DNA from: CAJQQY01 sp045106765
Lineage (GTDB): Bacteria > Bacteroidota > Bacteroidia > Chitinophagales > Saprospiraceae
DNA: 64,000 nt
Assembly: GCA_045106765.1 (NCBI GenBank)
Contig: JBGCFD010000001.1
Location: forward strand, 40,153 to 104,152
Direction of reading: 5' to 3'
Shown one piece after another: positions 9,609-17,651 of this stretch. The translations under genes and the position numbers were made by a program. The notes beneath the pieces are model-generated. The model was given only the letters and a program-made list of their open reading frames with translations. It did no database searches and was not told the origin of the DNA. The first letter of the stretch is position 1; each line of letters opens with the position of its first letter.

Positions 9609-9776
9609 TCTACAAATTATTCTTTTCCCAAAATATTTTTCGACCATGTATTCTTAGGAAAGTGGTAAAAAGACTCTCTTTTTTCGAAAAAAATCAAATT
9701 TTTATTTCTAGAACATTTTGTTGATAAGTTTTTTAAATTTATTAATCTACATGTTGAAATCAATAATACATAAAAT

Positions 9777-11024
9777 ATGAGAAGGGTTGTTGTAACTGGT
9801 TTAGGGGCAATGACCCCAATTGGAAATACCGTTCAAGAATACTTGAAAGGATTGCAGAATGGTGTTAGCGGTGCTGGATTGATTACTCAATTTGATGCAA
9901 GTTTATTCAAAACTCAATTTGCTTGTGAGGTAAAAGACTTTAATGCGGAAGATCATATGCATCGAAGAGAAGCTCGTCGAATTGATCGATTTTCACAATT
10001 TGCTTTAGTAGTTGCAGATGAAGCCATGAAAGATTCTGGTCTTGATTTGGATAAAATTGATTTAGATAAAGCGGGTGTCATTTGGGCTTCTGGAATAGGA
10101 GGATTACATTCTTTGGAGGAGGAAGTTGAATCGTTTTTGAAAGGAGACGGAACACCTAGATATAATCCTTTTATTATTCCAAAAATTATTGGAGATATTG
10201 CTGCGGGGCATATTTCTATCAAATTTGGATTTCGAGGAGTGAATTATTCAACAGTTTCTGCTTGTTCTTCTTCTTCGCATGCCATTAGTAATGCTATGGA
10301 TTATATTCGATTGGGTAGAGCAGATGTCGTGATTACAGGAGGTTCAGAAGCAACGGTTGCTAAACTTTGCATTGGTGGATTTAATTCCATGAAAGCACTT
10401 TCGACTCGAAATGATGATTTCAAAACTGCCTCCCGACCATTCGATAAAGATCGAGATGGATTTGTTTTAGGAGAAGGTGCTGGTGGTTTGGTTCTAGAAG
10501 AATACGAACATGCGAAAAAGCGTGGCGCAAAAATCTATGCAGAAATAGTTGGTGCAGGCGCGACTGCTGATGCTCATCATATTACTGCTCCACATCCTGA
10601 AGGATTGGGTGCAAGGAATGTGATGAAGATGGCATTAAATGATGCAAATATGAACCCTGAGGATATAGATTACGTAAACGTACATGGAACCTCAACCCCG
10701 TTGGGTGATATTGCTGAAACTAAAGCAATCCGACAAGTTTTTGGAGATCATGCTTATAATATGAATATCAGTTCTACTAAGTCAATGACTGGTCATTTAT
10801 TAGGTGCGGCAGGAGCAATTGAATCAATAGCTGGAATTTTAGCGATTAATCATAATTTTGTACCACCTACGATTAATCATTTTACAGATGATCCAGATCT
10901 TGATAACAAATTGAATTTAACATTCAACGAAGCGCAAGAGCGAGAAGTGAGTGCTGTATTAAGTAATACTTTTGGATTTGGAGGACATAATTCTTCTGTC
11001 ATCTTCAAGAAGTTAAAAGATTAG
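9777..11024 (+). CDS. fabF: Beta-ketoacyl-ACP synthase II
   Basis: FabF condenses malonyl-ACP with acyl-ACP to lengthen fatty acids. It has 415 residues of the thiolase fold. The catalytic triad is visible: C163 in VSACSSSSHA, H303 in NVHGTSTPLGD and H340 in MTGHLLGAAGA. The KS signature ending in the glycine-rich NTFGFGGHN is intact. It is downstream of acpP and upstream of rnc, the arrangement seen widely in Bacteroidota, although both gaps here (256 and 375 bases) are wide enough for separate promoters. Confidence 0.98.
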   Translation: MRRVVVTGLGAMTPIGNTVQEYLKGLQNGVSGAGLITQFDASLFKTQFACEVKDFNAEDHMHRREARRIDRFSQFALVVADEAMKDSGLDLDKIDLDKAGVIWASGIGGLHSLEEEVESFLKGDGTPRYNPFIIPKIIGDIAAGHISIKFGFRGVNYSTVSACSSSSHAISNAMDYIRLGRADVVITGGSEATVAKLCIGGFNSMKALSTRNDDFKTASRPFDKDRDGFVLGEGAGGLVLEEYEHAKKRGAKIYAEIVGAGATADAHHITAPHPEGLGARNVMKMALNDANMNPEDIDYVNVHGTSTPLGDIAETKAIRQVFGDHAYNMNISSTKSMTGHLLGAAGAIESIAGILAINHNFVPPTINHFTDDPDLDNKLNLTFNEAQEREVSAVLSNTFGFGGHNSSVIFKKLKD

Positions 11025-11399
11025 AAGTTCATCTGATTGTTTTTTCTTATTTGTATTTTGTAAATAGAAAAACAACGAAAAGAAATCAAATTGAGTTTTT
11101 GAGAAAGATCTCATCAATTCAAACAAAATATATAATTTACAATAGCACTTCGTTCAGGTATTTATTTTTTGATGTGCAATTAAATTTTGGTTATTAGGTT
11201 GTTATTTTTGACATCTTATTTTAGCTGCACGAAGTGTTTATTTTTAATAGGTTTAATACGTTTCCCTTTTCAAAAAAAACGGTTCAACTATAGTCGGATT
11301 TTTTAATTCGTGATTCGACGTTATACGTAATAACCTGGTAACCAGATATTTGTAAATAAGTACTATGAAATAATTAGTACTTCAAAAATTAATTAACCT
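11025..11399 (+). promoter_or_regulatory. fabF-rnc gap and hairpin-rich rnc leader
   Basis: No gene is seen in these 375 bases. The last 80 contain three small dyads in a row: GTTAT/ATAAC (11320-11334), CTGGT/ACCAG (11335-11345) and AAGTACTA/TAGTACTT (11358-11365 with 11375-11382, nine-base loop). They sit directly before the rnc start and could fold in the mRNA leader. A distant inverted pair CACTTCGT/ACGAAGTG also occurs near 11146 and 11227. Confidence 0.4.
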
Positions 11400-12149
11400 T
11401 TGAATTTCTTATTTAGGTTTTACAACTTTTATCTATCTGATGATAAAGGTTTAGCCAGAAAGATGAGAAGTTTGATCGGCTTTACGCCGTCCAAACTTTC
11501 TATTTTTAAATTAGCCTTCTACCACAAGTCTGCTTCCAATGATAAAATGAATGCAATCACTAGTAATGAACGGTTAGAGTATTTAGGTGATGCTGTTTTG
11601 GGAACAATTGTAGCTGAGTATCTTTTCAAAAAATACCCGAACAAAAACGAAGGCTTCCTAACTAAAATGCGCTCCAAAATTGTGAAGCGCCAGTCTCTCA
11701 ACAAAATTGCTGACAAAATGGGGTTGGATGTTATTCTTAATGAATACAACCAAACTCGCTTGAGTCGCTCCATGTTGGGAAATGCACTCGAAGCATTAGT
11801 AGGTGCGGTGTACCTCGAATGTGGATACAATGGAACGAAACGGTATGTGATCAATAAAATTTTGAGATCTTACCTTGACATTCACGAACTAGAAGAATAC
11901 GACGATAATTACAAAAGTCAATTGTTGGAACATTGTCAAAAAAATGGGCAAGTGGTTACTTACAAAATGTTGGCGAAATACAAATTTGATAAACGTGATC
12001 GCTTCAAAGTAGCGGTGATGATCGATGGCAAAAAATTAGCTACAGCTGATGATTTTAATAAAAAGAGTGCTGAACAAACTGCTTCTGAAAAAGCGATGCT
12101 CACGCTAGGTTTGATAAAAACTGCCAAACCTGCAAATGCAAATGCATAA
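11400..12149 (+). CDS. rnc: Ribonuclease III (TTG start)
   Basis: RNase III cleaves double-stranded RNA in rRNA precursors and in some mRNAs. The endonuclease domain has the signature NERLEYLGDAVLG (residues 56-68, with E57, E60 and D64) and a second acidic motif NALEALVGAVYLE (E131; N128 stands where E. coli has Asp114, as is common in Bacteroidota). A dsRNA-binding domain follows at about 160-237. An in-frame stop lies at 11394-11396, so the TTG at 11400 is the earliest possible start. The first ATG (11463) would remove the N-terminal helix (residues 1-21), so TTG is preferred. The leader is hairpin-rich and could be a target of the enzyme itself. Confidence 0.95.
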   Translation: MNFLFRFYNFYLSDDKGLARKMRSLIGFTPSKLSIFKLAFYHKSASNDKMNAITSNERLEYLGDAVLGTIVAEYLFKKYPNKNEGFLTKMRSKIVKRQSLNKIADKMGLDVILNEYNQTRLSRSMLGNALEALVGAVYLECGYNGTKRYVINKILRSYLDIHELEEYDDNYKSQLLEHCQKNGQVVTYKMLAKYKFDKRDRFKVAVMIDGKKLATADDFNKKSAEQTASEKAMLTLGLIKTAKPANANA

Positions 12150-12172
12150 CAATATGCTTTGAATTTAATTTC

Positions 12173-12219
12173 AAATAAAAAGAGCGCAATGGATTGAATT
12201 CGTTGCGCTCTTTTTATTT
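12173..12219 (+). terminator. Terminator of rnc, perfect 17-bp stem
   Basis: Arms 12173-12189 and 12203-12219 are exact complements (core AAGAGCGCAA / TTGCGCTCTT) with A and T flanks, 24 bases after the rnc stop. Confidence 0.9.
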
Positions 12220-12234
12220 TTGTAAAAAAAGGAA

Positions 12235-12267
12235 AGGAGTCATGAACCAATCTCACACCTGACTCCT
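12235..12267 (+). promoter_or_regulatory. Inverted repeat upstream of the SWIM gene
   Basis: AGGAGTCA (12235-12242) and TGACTCCT (12260-12267) are perfect arms around 17 bases, ending nine bases before the SWIM gene's ATG. It could be an operator or an mRNA hairpin covering the ribosome-binding region. Confidence 0.35.
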
Positions 12268-12276
12268 CAAAAAAAT

Positions 12277-13590
12277 ATGTGGACAACTCAACAAATACTT
12301 TCTTTTTCACCTGATGCTGGTATTGCTCAGCGAGGACAAGAATTGGCAACCATTCGAAAATGGCGGAATCTCCAGGGCAATGAAAATGCTGTTTGGGGAG
12401 AGTGTAAGAGTAGTGGTGCTTCTTATTATTTGGTAGCTATTGATGTAAAGGAATCTCTTTTTAAATGCAATTGTCCGAGTAAAAAACCTTGCAAACATGC
12501 TATCGGTTTGATGTTACTCGTAGCAAATAATTCTGATGCAGTTCAAGTTACCTCTGAATATCCGGAATGGGTCGATGAATGGCTAAATAAAAAAACTTCC
12601 AACAAAACGGAAGAAGTAAATTCAGAGGAGGAAGAGATTATTCAACATGAACGAGAAGTTGCCAAACAAAAAAATAGAAATAAGAGATTACTTCTAATGG
12701 AAACCGGTTTGGTGGAATTGGAAGTTTGGTTGACTGATACCATTCGTCAAGGATTGGCTTCGACAGAGCGTCAAGGTTATGATTTTTGGCATGATATCTC
12801 AGCTCGAATGGTTGATGCTAAGTTAGGTGGTTTAGGAAAAAAAATAGAAGCGATGCAACTACTTCAAGGTGGAAATATCAATTGGGTGGACAAGATGCTT
12901 TCTCAAATGACTGACTTATATTTGGTGGCCAAAGGTTTTAAAAATCTAGAAACGTTACCTCCGTTACTTCAACAAGAGTTGCTTTCTGTTGCAGGGGTTA
13001 ATATCAAGAAGGATGAAGTTCTAGAGCAAGATGGCATTGCTGATGAATGGATAATTATGGGACAAATCGAAGGTGTAGAAGATAGATTAAATTTTCGAAG
13101 AGTTTGGTTGCAAGGACAAAAGACGAAAAAGCATGCCTTAATTTTAGATTATGTATTTGGAGAAGGAGGATTTCCAAATCATTTTCCAATGGGAAGTATA
13201 TTAAAAGCTACTCTTTGTTTTTACCCTTCCTCTTTTCCTCTTCGAGCGATTATCAGGTTGCCTTTTGACATCATTAGTGAATCACAACCTTTAAGTGGAT
13301 TTTCTGATTTTAAGAATTTTGCGGTAGCTTATTCGAAAGCTCTTTTTGCGAATCCTTGGTTACTCGATTTTCCTGCTTGTTTCGAAAATGTCACGCCTAT
13401 CAAAAAGAAAAATCAATTATTTATTTTAGATAAAAATAACCATCAGTTGGAAGTTTTAAATCAAGGTCAAAATGGATGGAAATTATTAGCGATGAGTGGC
13501 GGATATCCAATTAAGATTTTTGGAGAATGGACGGGAGATATTTTTATTCTTTTGAGTGCAGAGAGTGAAGGGAGATTGGTAGCATTTTAA
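12277..13590 (+). CDS. SWIM zinc-finger domain protein
   Basis: This is a 437-residue cytosolic protein with an N-terminal SWIM finger: FKCNCPSKKPCKHAIGLML near residues 66-84 gives the C-x-C-x5-C-x-H metal ligands. SWIM domains bind DNA or proteins. The rest is mixed helical and sheet, with a coiled, charged stretch at about 110-140 (EEVNSEEEEIIQHEREVAKQ) and no recognisable catalytic motif. In many bacteria such genes travel with a MoxR-type ATPase and a VWA protein. Here those partners are absent, and the only co-directional neighbour is a 128-residue unknown protein 11 bases downstream. The biochemical role is unknown. Confidence 0.8.
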   Translation: MWTTQQILSFSPDAGIAQRGQELATIRKWRNLQGNENAVWGECKSSGASYYLVAIDVKESLFKCNCPSKKPCKHAIGLMLLVANNSDAVQVTSEYPEWVDEWLNKKTSNKTEEVNSEEEEIIQHEREVAKQKNRNKRLLLMETGLVELEVWLTDTIRQGLASTERQGYDFWHDISARMVDAKLGGLGKKIEAMQLLQGGNINWVDKMLSQMTDLYLVAKGFKNLETLPPLLQQELLSVAGVNIKKDEVLEQDGIADEWIIMGQIEGVEDRLNFRRVWLQGQKTKKHALILDYVFGEGGFPNHFPMGSILKATLCFYPSSFPLRAIIRLPFDIISESQPLSGFSDFKNFAVAYSKALFANPWLLDFPACFENVTPIKKKNQLFILDKNNHQLEVLNQGQNGWKLLAMSGGYPIKIFGEWTGDIFILLSAESEGRLVAF

Positions 13591-13601
13591 AATAGAAAAT
13601 T

Positions 13602-13988
13602 ATGGGACCTTGTTTAACTTGCTATATTCCAAAGGAAAATCATCTTTCATTGTCAGTAGATATTGATTTAATTCTTGATGAAATTACGGATGGAAATTTA
13701 ACTCGAATTAGAAAAGGAAACCATTGGGAAGCATATTTTAATGAGGCACCATTTACAGTTAGTATCAAGAAAGCAGATTTAGACGAAATGCTAGATGATT
13801 TTATTATTGAAAAAATAGAACCAAAATTTCTGAATTTTAATCAACCGATTTTTAACATTGGCATTTGTTGTAATGTAAAGAATGAAAAAATCAACAATAA
13901 TTTTGTCAACCAAATTCTAAATTATTTGGAAAAGAAATCTATTAAAGTAATAGGACTGATCGGAGGTAATGAGTTCAAATTAAATTAA
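13602..13988 (+). CDS. Unknown 128-residue protein following the SWIM gene
   Basis: I do not recognise this family. It begins MGPCLTCYIPKENHLSL, is predicted alpha/beta and soluble, and has cysteines at C4, C7 and a CC pair in GICCNVKNEK. C4-C7 and the CC pair could bind a metal, but no classical finger is formed. It starts 11 bases after the SWIM gene stop and is almost certainly co-transcribed with it. Its stop nearly touches that of the convergent gene at 13998. Confidence 0.65.
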   Translation: MGPCLTCYIPKENHLSLSVDIDLILDEITDGNLTRIRKGNHWEAYFNEAPFTVSIKKADLDEMLDDFIIEKIEPKFLNFNQPIFNIGICCNVKNEKINNNFVNQILNYLEKKSIKVIGLIGGNEFKLN

Positions 13989-13997
13989 GAATGCACG

Positions 13998-14552
13998 TTA
14001 CATTCTTTTCAACTTCTTATTTGACTTTTCTTTTTCCTCTTCTTCCTCAGTTCCTCCTCCAAAAATTAATCCTGTACTTGAATAAGTATCTCCAAAAGTT
14101 CGAGATAAAATTACTACTTGACGCATCGCATCAATCAATTGATCTTTCCCTAATTCTTTGAGCGGATGAGTAAATACACTAATCACATAACCATTGTACA
14201 AACTATATTTTGAATCCAAAGCAGAATGGAAATTTGCTTCCAACATCTTTTCCAACTGCCCTTCTTTCAGTTTTGTTTTTTCTACAACTGGCGTAAAAAT
14301 CCTCATTCGATTATTTTTTTCATCAGTCAAAACTAAAACTAGCGAACCTCCATAATTCATTTGCCAATTCCCCAATTCACCTTCCAATTCGTCAGCTTCT
14401 GATTTAAAAATGGCTTCCATCTTTTTATTATTCATTCCATCAGAGGAAGAGTTTTCGGATTGTTTTTTATCAACTTGAGCATGGATATTTCCCATCAAAA
14501 GAATGAAAATAAAAACAGGAATGATTCGGAGAAGAGATGTTATTTTTTCCAT
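13998..14552 (-). CDS. Unknown exported protein, 184 residues
   Basis: From the ATG at 14552 the protein begins MEKITSLLRIIPVFIFILLM and has a cleavable signal peptide ending near IHAQ. The longer frame to 14597 is unlikely because its first 15 codons lie within the perfect palindrome that terminates the upstream gene. The mature part is rich in charged residues, contains GGSLVLVLTDEKNNRMRIFTPV, and ends in an acidic then basic tail (EEEEEKEKSNKKLKRM). No family is recognised. It is probably periplasmic. Confidence 0.65.
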   Translation of the reverse strand: MEKITSLLRIIPVFIFILLMGNIHAQVDKKQSENSSSDGMNNKKMEAIFKSEADELEGELGNWQMNYGGSLVLVLTDEKNNRMRIFTPVVEKTKLKEGQLEKMLEANFHSALDSKYSLYNGYVISVFTHPLKELGKDQLIDAMRQVVILSRTFGDTYSSTGLIFGGGTEEEEEKEKSNKKLKRM

Positions 14553-14556
14553 AAAA

Positions 14557-14602
14557 CAAAAATGAGGTACATTAATAATATTATTAATGTACCTCATTTT
14601 TG
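14557..14602 (-). terminator. 46-bp perfect palindrome acting as terminator
   Basis: Arms 14557-14579 and 14580-14602 are exact complements with no spacer, so the central bases form the loop. It ends in a T tract on the minus strand, about 50 bases past the methyltransferase stop. Confidence 0.8.
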
Positions 14603-14648
14603 AAGTGAAAACAATTAAACGTTTGTTTTTAAAAGTGGTAAGTTATCT

Positions 14649-15206
14649 TCAAGACACTTTTTCGCTCACCAAGACAAAGGCTGGCGGAATATTCAATGGA
14701 ACGAAACTTACGTCAACATTTCCAAAAATAGTTTGATAAAATTTCTTAGTCAATAATGAATAATGAACCTGAATATAAAGTGCATTATCTTTCATGTGTT
14801 CTTTACTTGTTCGGATAATACTCAACGCTAATTCTTCTGGAAAAGAAACATAAGGCAAGGCAGAAATAACATAATCGGCTTTTCCTAAATTATTTTTCGC
14901 CAAATATTCTCCCAATTTCTCTGCGGAGTCTTCTACTATAATTAATCGATCATCCTTAATCTTTCGCATCTGAGCACAGAATAATTCATTGACTTCAAAG
15001 GAAAGCAATTTAGCATCCTTTTTCATATGTTTGAGAATATGTTCTGTAATCACTCCGTCACCTGCGCCTAGTTCTACGATTACATCTGCTTGATCAAAAT
15101 CTACAGGTTTTATCATCCCTTTACAGAGGAATTTTGAACTTCTTGTGATTGTTCCAACAGATTTTATATTCTTTATACTCTCTCTAAAAAAATCAATTTT
15201 TTTCAT
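14649..15206 (-). CDS. Class I SAM methyltransferase (phospholipid N-methyltransferase/KsgA-like)
   Basis: A 185-residue Rossmann-fold methyltransferase. Motif I VELGAGDGVIT binds S-adenosylmethionine, LSFEVNELF provides the acidic ribose contact, and YVISALPYVSFP is the motif IV region. The size and the ALPY motif match the COG3963 group of phospholipid methyltransferase-like enzymes, which resemble KsgA without its C-terminal domain. The actual substrate (lipid head group, rRNA or other) cannot be read from the sequence. It is monocistronic with its own terminator. Confidence 0.75.
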   Translation of the reverse strand: MKKIDFFRESIKNIKSVGTITRSSKFLCKGMIKPVDFDQADVIVELGAGDGVITEHILKHMKKDAKLLSFEVNELFCAQMRKIKDDRLIIVEDSAEKLGEYLAKNNLGKADYVISALPYVSFPEELALSIIRTSKEHMKDNALYIQVHYSLLTKKFYQTIFGNVDVSFVPLNIPPAFVLVSEKVS

Positions 15207-15409
15207 CTATTAAACATGTTTTATAAAACGAAGATGAGATTTTTATTTAGAGTATACAAATTATCATTATTAAAACTCGACAAACGCAGTTTTCTACTCT
15301 CTAGTTGTTTAAAAATCTTCTTTTTACGACTTCCTTTGGTTAAAATTTATTTAGAATGAAATAGCTTATTGGTGAATATTCGCTATTAATATAGAGAAGA
15401 TGTAAAATG

Positions 15410-15447
15410 AAAAAAGACTTGTCAGTAACAACCGACAAGTCTTTTTT
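15410..15447 (-). terminator. Terminator of the exonuclease-like gene, perfect 14-bp stem
   Basis: Arms 15410-15423 and 15434-15447 (GACTTGTC core) around AGTAACAACC, with a T tract on the minus strand. It lies in the 259-base gap 15207-15465, in which nothing else was seen. Confidence 0.88.
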
Positions 15448-15465
15448 TATTTTTTTAAACAAAAG

Positions 15466-16215
15466 TTAGCTTTCTTTAGATTCAGCTTCTTTTGCTTTTT
15501 GCATTTCAATTTTGTTCAGCAATAAAGCTGCTTTCATCAAAAAGTCATCTCTGTGGTTATGAAACTCTTGGAATACCATCAATAATCTTGCTGCATCAAA
15601 TGAAGCTGATCGAGGTATAACTTGTCGAGCTGCAATTGGGTGCATCCAATATTCTTCGTTATTTGATCGAAGCATACTACTTGCAATATCAAATCCAATC
15701 ACAACTGCTAATTTATTCAATGAGAATAAATAGTTAGTTTCTTTGATGATATCTTTTTGTAAATCAATGATATTAATTCGATCAAATCGTACACGAGATT
15801 TTTCACAAAGAAATAAATCTCTTCGACCATCAAAAGTAACAATATCTGTGATTCTATATTTTTGGAAGCATTTGCCAAAGAACGCTCTAATCCATCGTTG
15901 AGCAGGACGTAATTGACCAAATGCATCGTCTAATTGTCGATCATAAATTTGGTAAGTTTCGTCAAACTCTCGAATTCTTTTGGTTTTCATATTGACTACC
16001 TCTTTGACACGGTCAATAGTATTACCCAATTCGTTTGTTTTGGCAGTAACTGTAACAATGTCTACATCGACAGCAACAGTCATACTTTCTAAAAAGATTC
16101 TTTTTGTTTGTGGTTCAAATACCAACAATGCCACTTCGTGGATGGCATAAAAATTTGGAGGTCCTCCGTAGATATTCCCAAATTTCAATTCTAAAAATGC
16201 GATGTTCTGATTCAC
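15466..16215 (-). CDS. Degenerate DnaQ-like exonuclease-fold protein (GTG start)
   Basis: This is a 249-residue soluble protein starting with GTG at 16215. I see a faint 3'-5' exonuclease (RNase H-like) layout. IAFLELKFGN sits where Exo I (D-x-E) should be, followed by a beta-strand region AIHEVALLVFEPQTKRIFLE. Next come VTFDGRRDLFLCEK (compare the Exo II N-x-x-x-D-x-x-x-L) and INIIDLQKDI (the usual 'vhDt' strand). Near the end SASFDAARLLMVFQEFHNHR resembles Exo III. The first Asp-x-Glu pair is not preserved, so it may be catalytically dead. Assignment is inference; it could be an unrelated fold. A perfect -7 box lies at 16242-16249. Confidence 0.5.
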   Translation of the reverse strand: MNQNIAFLELKFGNIYGGPPNFYAIHEVALLVFEPQTKRIFLESMTVAVDVDIVTVTAKTNELGNTIDRVKEVVNMKTKRIREFDETYQIYDRQLDDAFGQLRPAQRWIRAFFGKCFQKYRITDIVTFDGRRDLFLCEKSRVRFDRINIIDLQKDIIKETNYLFSLNKLAVVIGFDIASSMLRSNNEEYWMHPIAARQVIPRSASFDAARLLMVFQEFHNHRDDFLMKAALLLNKIEMQKAKEAESKES

Positions 16216-16241
16216 GGTTTTCTATTTAATAATAAGTGGTG

Positions 16242-16249
16242 CAAAAATA
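16242..16249 (-). promoter_or_regulatory. -7 box (TATTTTTG) of the exonuclease-like gene
   Basis: An exact TAnnTTTG on the minus strand, giving a leader of about 20-25 bases before the GTG start. Confidence 0.5.
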
Positions 16250-16391
16250 ATACTTTCAAGTGGTTTTTTCTTTTTTCTTTTGGTTTTATTCAGTTTATAG
16301 GCGAAAATGTATGGAAATAATATGAGTAAGATTAGTATTCATTGATTTCAACCTGATTATTTAATATTTCTCAAGCATTTTAAATCATCTT

Positions 16392-17492
16392 TTACATAAA
16401 TAAAAACTTTCCGCTATCATAAATTTTTTCATCATCAGCAAAAATTTCTCCTCCATTCTTCATATTCCCAATCATGTCCCAATGGATTGGAGAAACATTC
16501 TTTCCACCACATTGACTATAAGATTGTCCAATAGCCATATGGATAGTTCCTCCTATTTTTTCATCAAATAAAATATTCTTAGTGAATTTATTGATGTTAT
16601 AATTTGTCCCAATGGCTGCTTCACCAAAGTTTCGGGTACCTTTCATTTTAAATATTTTATTTAAAAATGCTTGGCCTCGTTTAGCTTCCCATTTTTCAAT
16701 TTTCCCATCTTTTACCCAAAGTGTAACACCTTCCACTTCATGTCCCATATAAACTGCTGGATAAGAAAAATTAACTACTCCATTAACTGAATTTTCCACA
16801 GGTGAAGTATATACTTCGCCTGATGGCATATTAGTTTGTCCATCTGAATTGATCCACGTTCTTCCTTTTGTGGAAAAACTAATATCAATTCCGTCTCCTT
16901 TATACTGTACTTTTTCTTTCTTGTTTAAAACATTGACAATCTTTTTTTGAAATTTTCGGACTTTCAACCACTCTGCTTTTGGATCATCTTTAAATAAATG
17001 ACAAGCGCCAAAAACAAAAGTTTCATATTCTTCTAAAGACATGCCAGCATTTTGAGCAGCAGCCATGGTCGGATATTGGCATAAGTTGCGTCGAAGGTCA
17101 CGAGTTCCTGTTCTCTTAAAATAAGTTTTGGAAACTCTTGCGTGAGCATCTTTCTTAATCTTGACTTTTTTGGAATCCACATTTTGATTTTCCATTAAAT
17201 TGAATGGAGCGCGGATATAAAGGTAAGCATCAAATTTTTCTACAGCTCTTTTATAAAAAGGTGAAACTCGTTTGAGTTGTTCTCCTTTAGCTTCTTCAAA
17301 AAAAATTCGACTTTGCTCTCGGAATTCCATATTGACTTCCATGTGAGCACCTGCACGAGTGGCAGCTCTGTATACTTCTCGAACTAAAGGTTCGGCTAAT
17401 GTTGTAGTTTGCACAAAGAGTTGATCTCCTCTTTTTAATTCTAAGCAATACTTAACTAACAAATTAGCATATTTGCTAAGGATAGTGTCCAT
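16392..17492 (-). CDS. M29-family metallo-aminopeptidase
   Basis: This 366-residue protein matches the thermophilic aminopeptidase (AmpS/AmpT, M29) family, which removes N-terminal residues using a two-metal centre. The N-terminal half starts SKYANLLVKYCLELKRGDQL. Expected ligands are in the C-terminal half: Glu in GEVYTSPVENSVNG, Glu in NFGEAAIGTNY, His in IHMAIGQSY, and His-Trp-Asp in PIHWDMI. Length is slightly below the usual 400 or so, but all core motifs are present. No signal peptide, so cytosolic. It is transcribed alone. Confidence 0.9.
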   Translation of the reverse strand: MDTILSKYANLLVKYCLELKRGDQLFVQTTTLAEPLVREVYRAATRAGAHMEVNMEFREQSRIFFEEAKGEQLKRVSPFYKRAVEKFDAYLYIRAPFNLMENQNVDSKKVKIKKDAHARVSKTYFKRTGTRDLRRNLCQYPTMAAAQNAGMSLEEYETFVFGACHLFKDDPKAEWLKVRKFQKKIVNVLNKKEKVQYKGDGIDISFSTKGRTWINSDGQTNMPSGEVYTSPVENSVNGVVNFSYPAVYMGHEVEGVTLWVKDGKIEKWEAKRGQAFLNKIFKMKGTRNFGEAAIGTNYNINKFTKNILFDEKIGGTIHMAIGQSYSQCGGKNVSPIHWDMIGNMKNGGEIFADDEKIYDSGKFLFM

Positions 17493-17651
17493 AGAAAATG
17501 TATGTGTTATTAATGAGGAAAAAACGATTCACCTAATTAAAATAAATAAATGATCCGTTTACTGTTTTCCTTATCTTCTGGGGGTTTCAATTTTTTGTTA
17601 AATGTATAAAAAACAAAATGTAAAATGAACTTTAGTTAGACGAAATTTTTC

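Noticed and set aside
14553..14597. N-terminal extension of the unknown exported protein (MRYINNIINVPHF)
   Set aside because: These codons are the arm of a perfect transcription terminator; the signal peptide starts at the ATG at 14552.
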